The position numbers were made by a program, and so were the translations under genes. The notes under the pieces were generated by a model, which made no database searches, was not told where the DNA came from, and saw only the letters and a list, made by a program, of their open reading frames with translations. Below, piece by piece: positions 33,788 through 42,611 of a stretch of DNA of 49,890 bases. Each line of letters opens with the position of its first letter. Position 1 is the stretch's first letter. The stretch lies in assembly GCA_945877575.1 (NCBI GenBank), contig CAMDUE010000006.1, positions 96,767-146,656 on the forward strand, given 5' to 3'. This stretch comes from Chitinophaga pinensis (GTDB taxonomy: Bacteria; Bacteroidota; Bacteroidia; NS11-12g; UBA955).

Positions 33788-34725
33788 TGCAGTCTTTTTA
33801 CGCACCCGGTAAAATTTTATTGAACGGTGAGTACACCGTTTTGGTGGGCTTCGAGGGAATGGCCTTGCCGGTTAAATGCGGACAATGGCTTGATTCGTGG
33901 GTCTTTAATACTCCTGCTGCTGCGGTTGATACCCTATATTATCAAGCGTTGGATGAAAATGAACAACCCTGGTTCCAGATGAGCGTGAGTTTGGATGATT
34001 TGTTGCCTAGCAGCGAAATAACTTCCATCGATAAGCCCGTTGCTGAAACTTTTTTAAAGTTGCTCAATTTGGTTCCCGATGGATTTTTTGAGTCCGGAAA
34101 ATCCGTACGACTGGTTACTCGACTTGAATTCAATCGAAATTCTGGATTAGGCAGCAGCAGCACATTCGTTGCTTTGATGTCGCAATTTTTCGGATTGAAT
34201 GCCCAGTGGGTTCAGTCTGAGCTTTTCGGGGGAAGTGGTTACGATGTAGCCATTGCACAGGTGCAAAAACCCTTGGTTTTCTGGAGAAATCAACAAGGAG
34301 TTCATTTTAGACCTTGGAAACTGTCTTCATCTTTGACTCAACAATGGCACATCGTTTTTTGGGGAGAGAAAGTAAATTCACGTAACAGCAGTGCAGCAGT
34401 TAAGGAGACCTTAGATCAGTTGAGCGCCGATACAGCATATAAAATGCAGTTGGAAAAGATTTTGTCTTTGACACGAGATGCTCAAGATATTCCAACGTTG
34501 GAAACATCATTGGAAATGATGCAAATGTTTTTGTCGCAATTATTGGGATTAGAAACGCCTTATCAATCGTTGGGTTTAAAGCCAGTATCTCAGGGACTGT
34601 GCAAATGGTTGGGAGCTTGGGGAGGTGATATGCTGTTGGTTAACAAGAAGATTTTGCAAGAATATCCATCCATATTTAAAAATAAAACCGTAGTTGCCTG
34701 GAACGACTGGGTGATTCCAAATTAG
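33787..34725 (+). CDS. GYDIA-type GHMP kinase (candidate phosphomevalonate kinase)
   Basis: 312 residues. It opens YAPGKILLNGEYTVLV, the GHMP N-terminal strand. The ATP loop NSGLGSSSTF is at residues 118-127, and the naming motif appears as GSGYDVAIAQ (residues 149-158; GYDVA instead of GYDIA). It lies between HMG-CoA reductase and diphosphomevalonate decarboxylase, where a phosphomevalonate kinase is needed and none of the classical type is seen. Assigning this step is inference from position. Start overlaps the mvaA stop by one base. Confidence 0.8.
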   Translation: MQSFYAPGKILLNGEYTVLVGFEGMALPVKCGQWLDSWVFNTPAAAVDTLYYQALDENEQPWFQMSVSLDDLLPSSEITSIDKPVAETFLKLLNLVPDGFFESGKSVRLVTRLEFNRNSGLGSSSTFVALMSQFFGLNAQWVQSELFGGSGYDVAIAQVQKPLVFWRNQQGVHFRPWKLSSSLTQQWHIVFWGEKVNSRNSSAAVKETLDQLSADTAYKMQLEKILSLTRDAQDIPTLETSLEMMQMFLSQLLGLETPYQSLGLKPVSQGLCKWLGAWGGDMLLVNKKILQEYPSIFKNKTVVAWNDWVIPN

Positions 34726-34733
34726 AATAAAGA

Positions 34734-35795
34734 ATGTCTGAGTATAATTGTGTTAAATATCGTTGCCCAAGCAACATTGCCTTGGTGAAATACTGGGGTA
34801 AAAAATCGGGAGGTGTTCAACTACCTGCAAATCCTAGCATTAGCTGGACATTGACAGATCTTCACGCTACAACAACTGTCACAAGGGCTAAATTGGATGA
34901 TACTCATGCTTCAAGTGTGAGTTTGGAGTTTTTTTTAGCGGGAGAACCTAAGCCTTCTTTTGAACCAAAAATCAGACAGTTTTTGGAGCGAATTGCTCCT
35001 ATGATGCCTCAGGTAAAGGAGTTTCATTGGCGAATTGAATCTGAAAATAATTTCCCTCACGGCACAGGAATAGCTAGTTCGGCCGCAGGCTTTGGTGCTT
35101 TAGCACTGTGTTTTGCAGACTTTCAACGGGCTGATTTAGCTGGAACACAGACTTGGAGCGAAGAAGAATTTCTTCAAACTGCAAGTATATATGCTCGATT
35201 GGGTTCTGGTTCGGCTTGCAGAAGTGTTTACGGACAGCCAGGAATCTGGGGAGAAACCAAAGCATGGAGCAAAGCCACAGATGAATTTGCTGTACCCTTC
35301 ACCGCTGAGGTTCATCCGTCGTTGAATAATTGGGCGGATGCCGTGTTGATTGTAGACGATGGGGAGAAATCTGTGAGTAGCACTCAAGGACATGATTTGT
35401 TAAAAGATCATCCTTATGCAACCTCTAGATATCAACAGGCCCAAATCAATTTGGAGCGCTTATTGGAAATAATGAAGGAGGGTGATCTCGAAGGATTTAT
35501 CTCTCTCGTAGAATCAGAAGCCTTGCAATTACACGCTATGATGATGTCGTCAGAACCATATTATTTGTTGATTCGCCCAAATACGGTGGCGATCATTGAG
35601 AAGATTTGGCTCAAACGCAAGGAGACTCAGTGGCCTATGGCCTTTACTTTAGATGCCGGTGCCAATGTGCATTTATTGTATGATAAATCTTACAGTCAGT
35701 CAGTAATGAACTTTATTGAAACTGAGTTGTTACCTTATTGCAAAAACAGTTTGTATCTTTGCAGCAACATTGGTGGATCCCCGCAAAAAAATTGA
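34734..35795 (+). CDS. mvaD: Diphosphomevalonate decarboxylase
   Basis: 353 residues. CPSNIALVKYWGKK at residues 11-24 is the family signature, PANPSISWTL the substrate loop, and FPHGTGIASSAAGFGALAL the GHMP ATP loop. SGSACRSVYG contains the Ser/Arg pair of the active site. DAGANVHLLY near residue 306 completes the conserved Asp. The enzyme decarboxylates mevalonate diphosphate to IPP with ATP. One base separates its stop from the mevalonate kinase start. Confidence 0.94.
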   Translation: MSEYNCVKYRCPSNIALVKYWGKKSGGVQLPANPSISWTLTDLHATTTVTRAKLDDTHASSVSLEFFLAGEPKPSFEPKIRQFLERIAPMMPQVKEFHWRIESENNFPHGTGIASSAAGFGALALCFADFQRADLAGTQTWSEEEFLQTASIYARLGSGSACRSVYGQPGIWGETKAWSKATDEFAVPFTAEVHPSLNNWADAVLIVDDGEKSVSSTQGHDLLKDHPYATSRYQQAQINLERLLEIMKEGDLEGFISLVESEALQLHAMMMSSEPYYLLIRPNTVAIIEKIWLKRKETQWPMAFTLDAGANVHLLYDKSYSQSVMNFIETELLPYCKNSLYLCSNIGGSPQKN

Positions 35796-35796
35796 A

Positions 35797-36744
35797 ATGA
35801 TAAAAAGTTCCATGTTTTACGCCAAAATACTTCTCTTCGGAGAGTATGGAATCATTGAGGATTCTATGGGGTTGAGCATCCCTTTTGATAATTTTAATGG
35901 AAGATTTCGTTTTGTTGAACCTTCAGAAGCTGATGACAATCAAATTCGAAGCAACAAAAGCATTGCGAAATACGTGAAGCATTTGAAACAAATGCATTTT
36001 ACTGGGCAATTACCTTGCAAATTTGATTTTGCACGATTGGAAGGTCATCTTGAGACAGGACTATATTTTGATAGTAGCATTCCTCAGGGTTTTGGTGTAG
36101 GAAGTTCTGGTGCTTTGGTTGCCGCCATTTACAGCAACTACTCAGAAAATCCCATTACCGCTGACGATATCATGATTGAAGATCGGTTGCAGCAGTTGAA
36201 AGAAGTATTGGGACTTATGGAGAGCTTTTTCCATGGAAAGAGTTCGGGCCTAGACCCATTGATTTGTTATCTGAATTTACCCATCATCATTAAAGGGAAA
36301 GGTAATTTAGATACTGCCGAACTTCCGGCAGAGAACATCACAGGTAAAGGAGCCATTTTCCTTTTAGATTCCGGTTCCCCGGGAAAAACAAAAGGTATGG
36401 TAGAAATTTTCCTCGAACGTTTGAAAGAGGAAGGTTTCAGAAATATGGTGAAAACGGAATTGAAAAAGCACAATGACAATGCCGTAACTCACTTTTTGAA
36501 AGGAGAGGTTAAGCCTTTGTTTAAACACGTTAAGGCCATTTCACAGTTATTCTTTAATAACTTCCAACCTATGATTCCTCAAAAGTTTGAATCGCTGTGG
36601 AAGAAAGGACTTGAAACCAATGCCTATTATCTAAAACTCTGCGGTAGCGGAGGAGGCGGTTTCGTTCTTGGTTTTACCGAAGACTTTGAACAAGCTCAAA
36701 AACTCTTAGAAGGGCACAATGTTCAAGTAATCTACAGAATGTAA
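35797..36744 (+). CDS. mvk: Mevalonate kinase
   Basis: 315 residues from ATG 35797 (ATG 35812 is an alternative five codons later). FYAKILLFGEYGIIEDSMGLSIP is the GHMP opening with mevalonate-binding residues, read as K-I-L-L-F-G-E-Y. IPQGFGVGSSGALVAA is the ATP loop, and SGLDPLICYLN holds the catalytic Asp. LCGSGGGGFVLGFT is GHMP motif 3. It phosphorylates mevalonate to 5-phosphomevalonate. Placed after mvaD and just before the prenyltransferase. TATCTTTG at 35754-35761 could be a local -7 element. Confidence 0.9.
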   Translation: MIKSSMFYAKILLFGEYGIIEDSMGLSIPFDNFNGRFRFVEPSEADDNQIRSNKSIAKYVKHLKQMHFTGQLPCKFDFARLEGHLETGLYFDSSIPQGFGVGSSGALVAAIYSNYSENPITADDIMIEDRLQQLKEVLGLMESFFHGKSSGLDPLICYLNLPIIIKGKGNLDTAELPAENITGKGAIFLLDSGSPGKTKGMVEIFLERLKEEGFRNMVKTELKKHNDNAVTHFLKGEVKPLFKHVKAISQLFFNNFQPMIPQKFESLWKKGLETNAYYLKLCGSGGGGFVLGFTEDFEQAQKLLEGHNVQVIYRM

Positions 36745-36745
36745 T

Positions 36746-37705
36746 ATGCCCAAGGGCAATCAAAGATTTTTACGCTTTTTATACTTTTTGAGTTTGGTGC
36801 GTTGGTACAACGTGGCCTTGATTTCTTTTGCTCAAATCTTTTTGGCCGCCTACATGCAGCTTATGTTGCATGCCGAGGCATCAAAAAAGTTGGCTTTGTG
36901 GTACTTTTTGACCGATATAAATACCTATCTGATGGTAGGGGCTTCTGCATTTACCATTGCAGCGGCGTACATCATCAACTCATTTTATGATAGAGATAAA
37001 GATTTGGTCAATCGTCCTTCTCATCCGTTGATGGCATCGGCCATTGGCACCAAACATTTGGCAAATTTGTACATCATCTTCAATGTTTTGGGTTTGATAT
37101 TTGCCGCTATGGCTTCTGCTAAAATTGCGGCTTATTTCTTGGGGATTCAAATTTTGTCGTGGTTTTATTCGCATAAATTACAAAAAATTGCCTTTTTCAG
37201 GGAACTCACGTCTTCATTGTTGACTGTCTCACCCGTATTGGCTGTATGGATTCACTTAGGACTTCCATCTATCGAAATTTTAGGCTTTTTCACCGCATTG
37301 ACCTTGATTATATTGACTAAAGATGTTTTGAAAGGACTTGACGGACATCGAGGAAATTTAATCTTTGGATACAGAACAGTAGCGGTGGTAACTTCCCAGA
37401 ACAATGCTCGTTTATCATTGATAGTCATTAATTTAATGGCTTTTTTAACTTTCTCGTATCTAAGGTTTTGGTTCGACTGGACCTTGACTCCAGGTTCATG
37501 GAAGTATTTTGGAGATGCAGGATTGATCTATTTGATTGGATTTTCTATTGGATTCTCATTACTTGGTTCTTTGATTGCCTATTTGTTGCCGTTGAATTCC
37601 ATTAGATGGGCTGTGCGTTGGCAGAAATTATTGTTAATTGGTCACGTTGCTGGAATTGTGGCTCTTATTGTTTATAAGTACATTCTGATTTATCTTCCGC
37701 TGTAA
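36746..37705 (+). CDS. UbiA-family prenyltransferase
   Basis: 319 residues with about nine hydrophobic segments. The first Asp-rich motif NSFYDRDKDLVNRP (from residue 78; N-x3-D-x3-D) binds the prenyl diphosphate through Mg. The second is in KDVLKGLDGHRGN. In Bacteroidota, proteins of this group are often annotated as geranylgeranylglycerol-phosphate geranylgeranyltransferase; the true acceptor is not certain. One base after the mevalonate kinase, so it probably consumes the isoprenoid made by the operon. Confidence 0.85.
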   Translation: MPKGNQRFLRFLYFLSLVRWYNVALISFAQIFLAAYMQLMLHAEASKKLALWYFLTDINTYLMVGASAFTIAAAYIINSFYDRDKDLVNRPSHPLMASAIGTKHLANLYIIFNVLGLIFAAMASAKIAAYFLGIQILSWFYSHKLQKIAFFRELTSSLLTVSPVLAVWIHLGLPSIEILGFFTALTLIILTKDVLKGLDGHRGNLIFGYRTVAVVTSQNNARLSLIVINLMAFLTFSYLRFWFDWTLTPGSWKYFGDAGLIYLIGFSIGFSLLGSLIAYLLPLNSIRWAVRWQKLLLIGHVAGIVALIVYKYILIYLPL

Positions 37706-37706
37706 T

Positions 37707-40172
37707 TTGTTGGACTTGGAAGAGAGAATAACCCTTTTTGCAGAAATTCTGTTGCCGTTACCTTTACCTAAGGTTTATACCTATCGTTTGCCGTATGAGT
37801 GGAACGAGTTGTTGGTATTGGGCATGAGAGTAGCCGTTCCATTTGGCGTCAAAAAGGTGTATTCTGGCATCGTTTGGAAAATCACCGAGCAGCCACCTCA
37901 AGGATATCAAGCCAACTACATCATTGAGATTTTAGATGATAGACCCATTGTAACTCCCTTGCAGATGGAGTTTTGGGAATGGATTAGCAGATATTATCTG
38001 TCGAATTTGGGCGACGTTCTCAATGTGGCATTACCCGCCGGGTACAGGGTTCAGTCCCAAACAAAGATATCCTTACATTCAGAAATCAATTTGGATGATT
38101 TAGGAGTTCTTGATGAAAAGGAGAATTTGGTTTTATCTTTATTGATTAAGGAGAAAATCATTACAGTTGAACAGGTTCAGCAACTTCTGAATCAGAAAAC
38201 CATCATGAAAACCATTAAGTCCATGTACCACAAGGGATTGATTTCCATGCAGGAGGAATTGCGTGAAAATTATAAACCCAAATGGCTAGATTGGATTGAG
38301 CTTTCGTCAGATTGGAAAGACGAAGCCTTTGCAAATGAAGTGTTGAATTACACCGAGAAACGGGCCATAAAGCAATTTGAAGCCTTGATGCACCTTTTGG
38401 GTCGTACCAGAGTTGCACATCCTGTGAAGACATTCATGGCAGATAGTGGAGTTTCTCGCACAATATTAAATGCTTTACAGGCGAAAGGATGGTTAAGGAT
38501 TTTTCAAGAGAAAACAGATCATCTTAAATTAAGAGCCGCAGGAAATAGCCATTTGGAGTTGACATCCAAACAAAAAGACATAGCGTTAAAAATTGATGAC
38601 GCATTTGATCAAGGGACACCGGTTTTGATTCAAGGGGTAACGGGTAGCGGAAAAACGTACCTTTATTTGAAGGCATCCCTTGAAATACTCGAACAAGGTA
38701 AACAAGTGTTATTCTTGGTTCCAGAGGTGGCCTTGACCGAAAATTTAGTGGAGCGTATTTCTGAATTTGTGCCACAGGAAATAGGCGTTTGGCATCACTA
38801 TTATTCCAGTTACGAAAGAACAGAATTGTACGATAAAATAGCCCGAAGGGAAGTCAATTTCATTATTGGAACTCGGTCGGCATTGTTTGCACCTTTTTGT
38901 GAATTGGGAATCATCATCATTGATGAGGAACATGAACCAAGTTATAAGCAATTTGAAAAACGACCCTTGTTTCATGCGCGTGATGCGGCATTTTATCTGG
39001 CCAGACAGTGGGGCGCTCATCTGTTAATGGGTTCTGCAACACCCAGTTATGAGATGTTGCATTTAGCCAAGACGGGCAAAATCTCTTTGTTGAGATTGGA
39101 TGTCCGATTTGATGACAGAAAAGCCACCAAGTGGGTTTGGCTAGACAGTAAGGAACTTAAACAGCAAAATAGGCACAAAGAATTATTTTCTGATCCTATG
39201 TTGGAAGAAATGAAATTATCTTGGGAAAAAGGCAAGAAAACCATCGTTTTTCACAATAGAAAAGGATATGCTCCATACATGCAGTGTGCTTTGTGTGGAC
39301 ATACCACGCAGTGCATTCAATGTGATATCGCCCTGACCTATTACAAAAGTTCGTTGAATCAAAGATGTAATTATTGCGGACATTCACAAGCTGTACCAAA
39401 GGTTTGTCCAGGTTGCGGAGGAAGTCACTTCCAAATGAAAGGTACGGGTACGGAAAAAATCGTGGAAGAGTTGGAAATTTACTTTCCAAAAGCAAGAATT
39501 GCCCGATTTGACCAGCAAAGCATCAAGAAAAGGAGTGATTTTCAGAAAATAATTCAAGATTTTAATACGGGTCAAATTGATTTTTTGGTGGGCACTCAAC
39601 TATTATCTAAAGGAATTGACTTTGAATCTGTTGAGTTGATTTGTGTTCCCGATGCTGATATGTCTTTGAATATTCCTGATTTTAGGTCACACGAAAGAGC
39701 ATTTCAACAGCTTTACCAACTTGCAGGACGAGCCGGAAGGGGCGATGCCGCTGGGAAAATCCTTATCCAAACCCACAAGAAAAATCACCCCGTTTTCCAA
39801 GCGTTGAACGATTCAAATTTTGACGGATTTGCCCAAGAAGAGTTGGAGGCGCGCGAAGCATTCTCTTATCCGCCATTTGGTCGGTTGATTGAAATTTCAA
39901 TCAAGCACAAAAATGAGTCAACCTGCATGACGGCGGCTATGATTATGAATAATTTATTGAGGACTCATTTAGGAGATTTTCTCTTGGGACCTGTTGTCCC
40001 TACAGTTGCGAGGGTCAAAAATATGTACATTCAGCAGTTCTTACTCAAGTTGAATTCAAAGTCGCCTACTGCAACTAAAATTAAGTCATATTTGCTGTCT
40101 CAAAAAGATCGTTTGATCCAAAGCGACGGCATGAATGCAATTCAAGTAGAATTCAACGTAGACCCCTATTGA
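37707..40172 (+). CDS. priA: Primosomal protein N' (PriA helicase)
   Basis: 821 residues from a TTG start one base after the UbiA stop. The N-terminal DNA-binding domain opens EILLPLPLPKVYTYRLP. Walker A is VTGSGKTYLYL, Walker B IIIDEEHEPSYKQ, and motif III LLMGSATPSYE. The eight-Cys zinc insertion is complete: CALCGHTTQCIQC and CNYCGH plus CPGCGG. QLAGRAGRGDAAGK is motif VI. PriA reloads the replisome at stalled forks. It is cotranscribed with the mevalonate block only by position. Confidence 0.95.
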   Translation: MLDLEERITLFAEILLPLPLPKVYTYRLPYEWNELLVLGMRVAVPFGVKKVYSGIVWKITEQPPQGYQANYIIEILDDRPIVTPLQMEFWEWISRYYLSNLGDVLNVALPAGYRVQSQTKISLHSEINLDDLGVLDEKENLVLSLLIKEKIITVEQVQQLLNQKTIMKTIKSMYHKGLISMQEELRENYKPKWLDWIELSSDWKDEAFANEVLNYTEKRAIKQFEALMHLLGRTRVAHPVKTFMADSGVSRTILNALQAKGWLRIFQEKTDHLKLRAAGNSHLELTSKQKDIALKIDDAFDQGTPVLIQGVTGSGKTYLYLKASLEILEQGKQVLFLVPEVALTENLVERISEFVPQEIGVWHHYYSSYERTELYDKIARREVNFIIGTRSALFAPFCELGIIIIDEEHEPSYKQFEKRPLFHARDAAFYLARQWGAHLLMGSATPSYEMLHLAKTGKISLLRLDVRFDDRKATKWVWLDSKELKQQNRHKELFSDPMLEEMKLSWEKGKKTIVFHNRKGYAPYMQCALCGHTTQCIQCDIALTYYKSSLNQRCNYCGHSQAVPKVCPGCGGSHFQMKGTGTEKIVEELEIYFPKARIARFDQQSIKKRSDFQKIIQDFNTGQIDFLVGTQLLSKGIDFESVELICVPDADMSLNIPDFRSHERAFQQLYQLAGRAGRGDAAGKILIQTHKKNHPVFQALNDSNFDGFAQEELEAREAFSYPPFGRLIEISIKHKNESTCMTAAMIMNNLLRTHLGDFLLGPVVPTVARVKNMYIQQFLLKLNSKSPTATKIKSYLLSQKDRLIQSDGMNAIQVEFNVDPY

Positions 40173-40187
40173 TTTCGTAATTTTTCG

Positions 40188-40195
40188 TAACTTCG
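40188..40195 (+). promoter_or_regulatory. -7 promoter element of hppD
   Basis: TAACTTCG, five bases before the ATG (TAACTTCG-CCCCT-ATG), nearly identical to the hemW element. TTG at 40169-40171 lies 16 bases upstream. Confidence 0.45.
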
Positions 40196-40200
40196 CCCCT

Positions 40201-41325
40201 ATGCAAAGCGAAGTTTTGGATAATGTTGCCGTTGAGACGGATTTTCTTCCCTTAAACGGAACCGATCACATTGAATTTTTCGTAGGAAACGCCAAACAAA
40301 GCGCCTATTATTATCAGGCTGCTTGGGGATATAAATTGGTTGCTTACGCGGGGCCTGAAACGGGAGTGCGCGATAGAGCCAGTTATGTTTTAGAGCAAGA
40401 GAAAATTCGCTTGGTTTTAACTACAGCCATTGATCCAAACTCTGAAATCGCTCAACATCACCTTACCCACGGTGACGGTGTTAAGTTTTTGAGCATTTGG
40501 GTTGATGACGCCACCAAAAGTTTCGAAGAAACAGTTAAACGCGGTGCAAAGCCATACATGGAGCCCACTCGTTTTGAAGATGAGAATGGCTATGTGATTA
40601 TTTCTGGTATCCATACTTACGGTGAAACCGTACATAAGTTTGTTGAGCGTAAAAACTACAACGGCCCATTCTTGCCTGGTTATAAAAAGCCTGCTTTTGC
40701 CATGAATGTTAAACCCGTTGGACTTAGATACGTAGACCATTGCGTTGGAAATGTCGAATTAGGCAAGATGAATGAATGGGTTCGTTTTTACGAGGATGTA
40801 ATGGGCTTCAAATTGTTATTGACTTTTGATGACAAAGACATCAGCACCGAATACAGCGCTCTGATGAGTAAGGTGGTGTCTAACGGAAACGGATACATCA
40901 AATTCCCCATCAACGAGCCTGCTGAAGGAAAAAAGAAATCTCAAATAGAAGAGTATATCGAGTTCTATAAAGGTGCTGGTGTTCAACACATTGCCATCGA
41001 AGTACACAACATCATTGAAACGGTAGGAGAACTTCGCAATCGCGGAATTGAATTCCTATACGTTCCTGAAACCTACTATGATGACGTACTTGACCGAGTA
41101 GGAGAGATTGAAGAAAATCTTGAAGATCTAAAGAGTCAAAACATTCTTGTAGACCGAGACGAATCTGGATATCTACTACAAATCTTCACCAAACCTGTAG
41201 AAGATCGCCCCACCGTATTTTTTGAAATCATTCAAAGAAAGGGTGCAAAATCATTCGGAAAAGGCAATTTCAAAGCCCTTTTCGAAAGCATTGAACGCGA
41301 ACAGGCGGTAAGAGGGAATCTGTAG
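40201..41325 (+). CDS. hppD: 4-hydroxyphenylpyruvate dioxygenase
   Basis: 374 residues. The iron ligands are His180 (YVDHCVGNV), His263 (GVQHIAIEV) and Glu342 (FFEIIQRKG), all present. GTNxF-like loops are replaced by FGKGNFKALFESIEREQ at the C-terminus, the gating helix. The enzyme converts 4-hydroxyphenylpyruvate to homogentisate in tyrosine breakdown. Homogentisate dioxygenase is not adjacent. The stop at 41323-41325 is followed after three bases by heptad array 4. Confidence 0.95.
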   Translation: MQSEVLDNVAVETDFLPLNGTDHIEFFVGNAKQSAYYYQAAWGYKLVAYAGPETGVRDRASYVLEQEKIRLVLTTAIDPNSEIAQHHLTHGDGVKFLSIWVDDATKSFEETVKRGAKPYMEPTRFEDENGYVIISGIHTYGETVHKFVERKNYNGPFLPGYKKPAFAMNVKPVGLRYVDHCVGNVELGKMNEWVRFYEDVMGFKLLLTFDDKDISTEYSALMSKVVSNGNGYIKFPINEPAEGKKKSQIEEYIEFYKGAGVQHIAIEVHNIIETVGELRNRGIEFLYVPETYYDDVLDRVGEIEENLEDLKSQNILVDRDESGYLLQIFTKPVEDRPTVFFEIIQRKGAKSFGKGNFKALFESIEREQAVRGNL

Positions 41326-41328
41326 ATT

Positions 41329-41524
41329 GGTACTAGGTACTAGGTACCGGGTTACGGGTAGCGGGCTTCGGGTATCGGGTTTCGGGTTACGGGTAGCGGG
41401 TACCGGGTTACGGGTAGCGGGCTTCGGGTATCGGGTTTCGGGTTACGAGTAGCGGGTTTCGGGTAGCGGGCTTCAGACCACAGACCATGGGCCACGGACT
41501 ACAGACTACAGACTACAGACTATA
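41329..41524. repeat. Degenerate heptad tandem array 4 (28 units)
   Basis: Twenty-eight in-phase 7-bp units: GGTACTA, then GGTACCG/GGTTACG/GGTAGCG/GGCTTCG/GGTATCG/GGTTTCG, ending in GACCACA and GACTACA units. A higher-order unit of eight heptads (56 bp) is duplicated: 41343-41398 and 41399-41454 differ at one base. GGG occurs every 7 bp fourteen times in a row (41349 to 41442). The last unit GACTATA contains the stop codon of the convergent membrane protein gene. Confidence 0.95.
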
Positions 41525-42611
41525 TCAATATCGATTGTATAAATAGAATTCCTTGAGTAACTGAGAAGACAGCCATCACCGTCAAGGCTATCCAGCGTTG
41601 AAGGGGAGTTATGTGTCTGAATAGGTAAATCCAGGCTGGGAGAAGCACGCACACGTTCCGGTAAACGGCGGTGACACTGCTGCTACTGTAGGGGAGCCAC
41701 CAATAGAGAAGGGTGAAAATCATTAATAGGAGCCACAGCGGTTGTTGGGTGCGGATCTTGTAGAATTTAATGACGGCTAGAATTACAGCGATCCAAATGA
41801 AGTAGTTTTGGAGTTCTATTGACATTTTTAGGGTGCCCCATGCATCGATTAATTCCTTGAATTTCAAGTACATCATCTCGAATGGGAGCTTCACATGGTG
41901 TCCGTATTTGCCCTGTATTAGGAATAATGCGTTCCATTTTCCAGTGGCGAAATAATCGTATGTAAACCAAGTTATGATGCCGGCTAATGGAATTAATACG
42001 AGTTTAGAGGCATTGGTGAGGGTTAAATCTTTTTTGCGCCATTGATAAAATGCATAAACGCCCAAACAGGCGATGAGAATGAATCCGATAGAGTAGGAGA
42101 GTGCGGCAAAGTAACCCATGATGCCAGCCAGTAAGTATTTTTGACGTTCCAGAAAGTAAAACATCCCCAGAACGAAAAAAGCTAAAAGGGACATGGGGAA
42201 AATGGCGTGAAAATAGATATTTCCCGGTGCTAGTAATAAGAGTAAAGCGCCCGCAAAAGATTCATTTCTGACCCAATACAGGCTGCAAATCCAGAAGAAG
42301 GTACTGATGTAAATACCGGCATCGGCAAATGGAATTTGTTGGCCAGAAATTTCATGAAGCAGTCTAATGAGAGCAGGGTAAAGGGGTGCCCAGCCGGCGT
42401 TTCCGCAGTTCCCTGAGGGAATATCAGGGCAAGGGTAAAGGGTGTGCCCAACTTTAGCAATGCCAAGGTAAAGCCCGGAATCCCAACGGCTCCAACAGAT
42501 TTCGTTCCATCCTCCCCAACAATTTCCGGCTAAAGCTATGTAATGTCCAAATAAAAAATAGGAAACAATGAGCGCGAATGCGGCAATGATTTGTCTTTTG
42601 CTTAGTTCCAT
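41520..42611 (-). CDS. PIG-V-like mannosyltransferase (GT-C membrane protein)
   Basis: 363 residues with about eleven hydrophobic segments. The first extracytoplasmic loop carries SRWDSGLYLGIAKVG (Asp44), then GWAPLYPALIRLL, the pair of motifs seen in bacterial PIG-V-like GT-C transferases (R-W-D-x-x-W/L-Y and F-P-L-Y-P). These use polyprenyl-phosphate mannose to mannosylate a lipid or glycan outside the membrane. Acceptor unknown. The start overlaps the oligopeptidase 3' end by 10 bases, so the genes are coupled. The TAG stop lies in array 4. Confidence 0.75.
   Translation of the reverse strand: MELSKRQIIAAFALIVSYFLFGHYIALAGNCWGGWNEICWSRWDSGLYLGIAKVGHTLYPCPDIPSGNCGNAGWAPLYPALIRLLHEISGQQIPFADAGIYISTFFWICSLYWVRNESFAGALLLLLAPGNIYFHAIFPMSLLAFFVLGMFYFLERQKYLLAGIMGYFAALSYSIGFILIACLGVYAFYQWRKKDLTLTNASKLVLIPLAGIITWFTYDYFATGKWNALFLIQGKYGHHVKLPFEMMYLKFKELIDAWGTLKMSIELQNYFIWIAVILAVIKFYKIRTQQPLWLLLMIFTLLYWWLPYSSSSVTAVYRNVCVLLPAWIYLFRHITPLQRWIALTVMAVFSVTQGILFIQSILI

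Noticed and set aside
11554-41524. Heptad arrays as CRISPR
   Set aside because: Units are 7 bp, contiguous and without spacers, and no cas genes are present.
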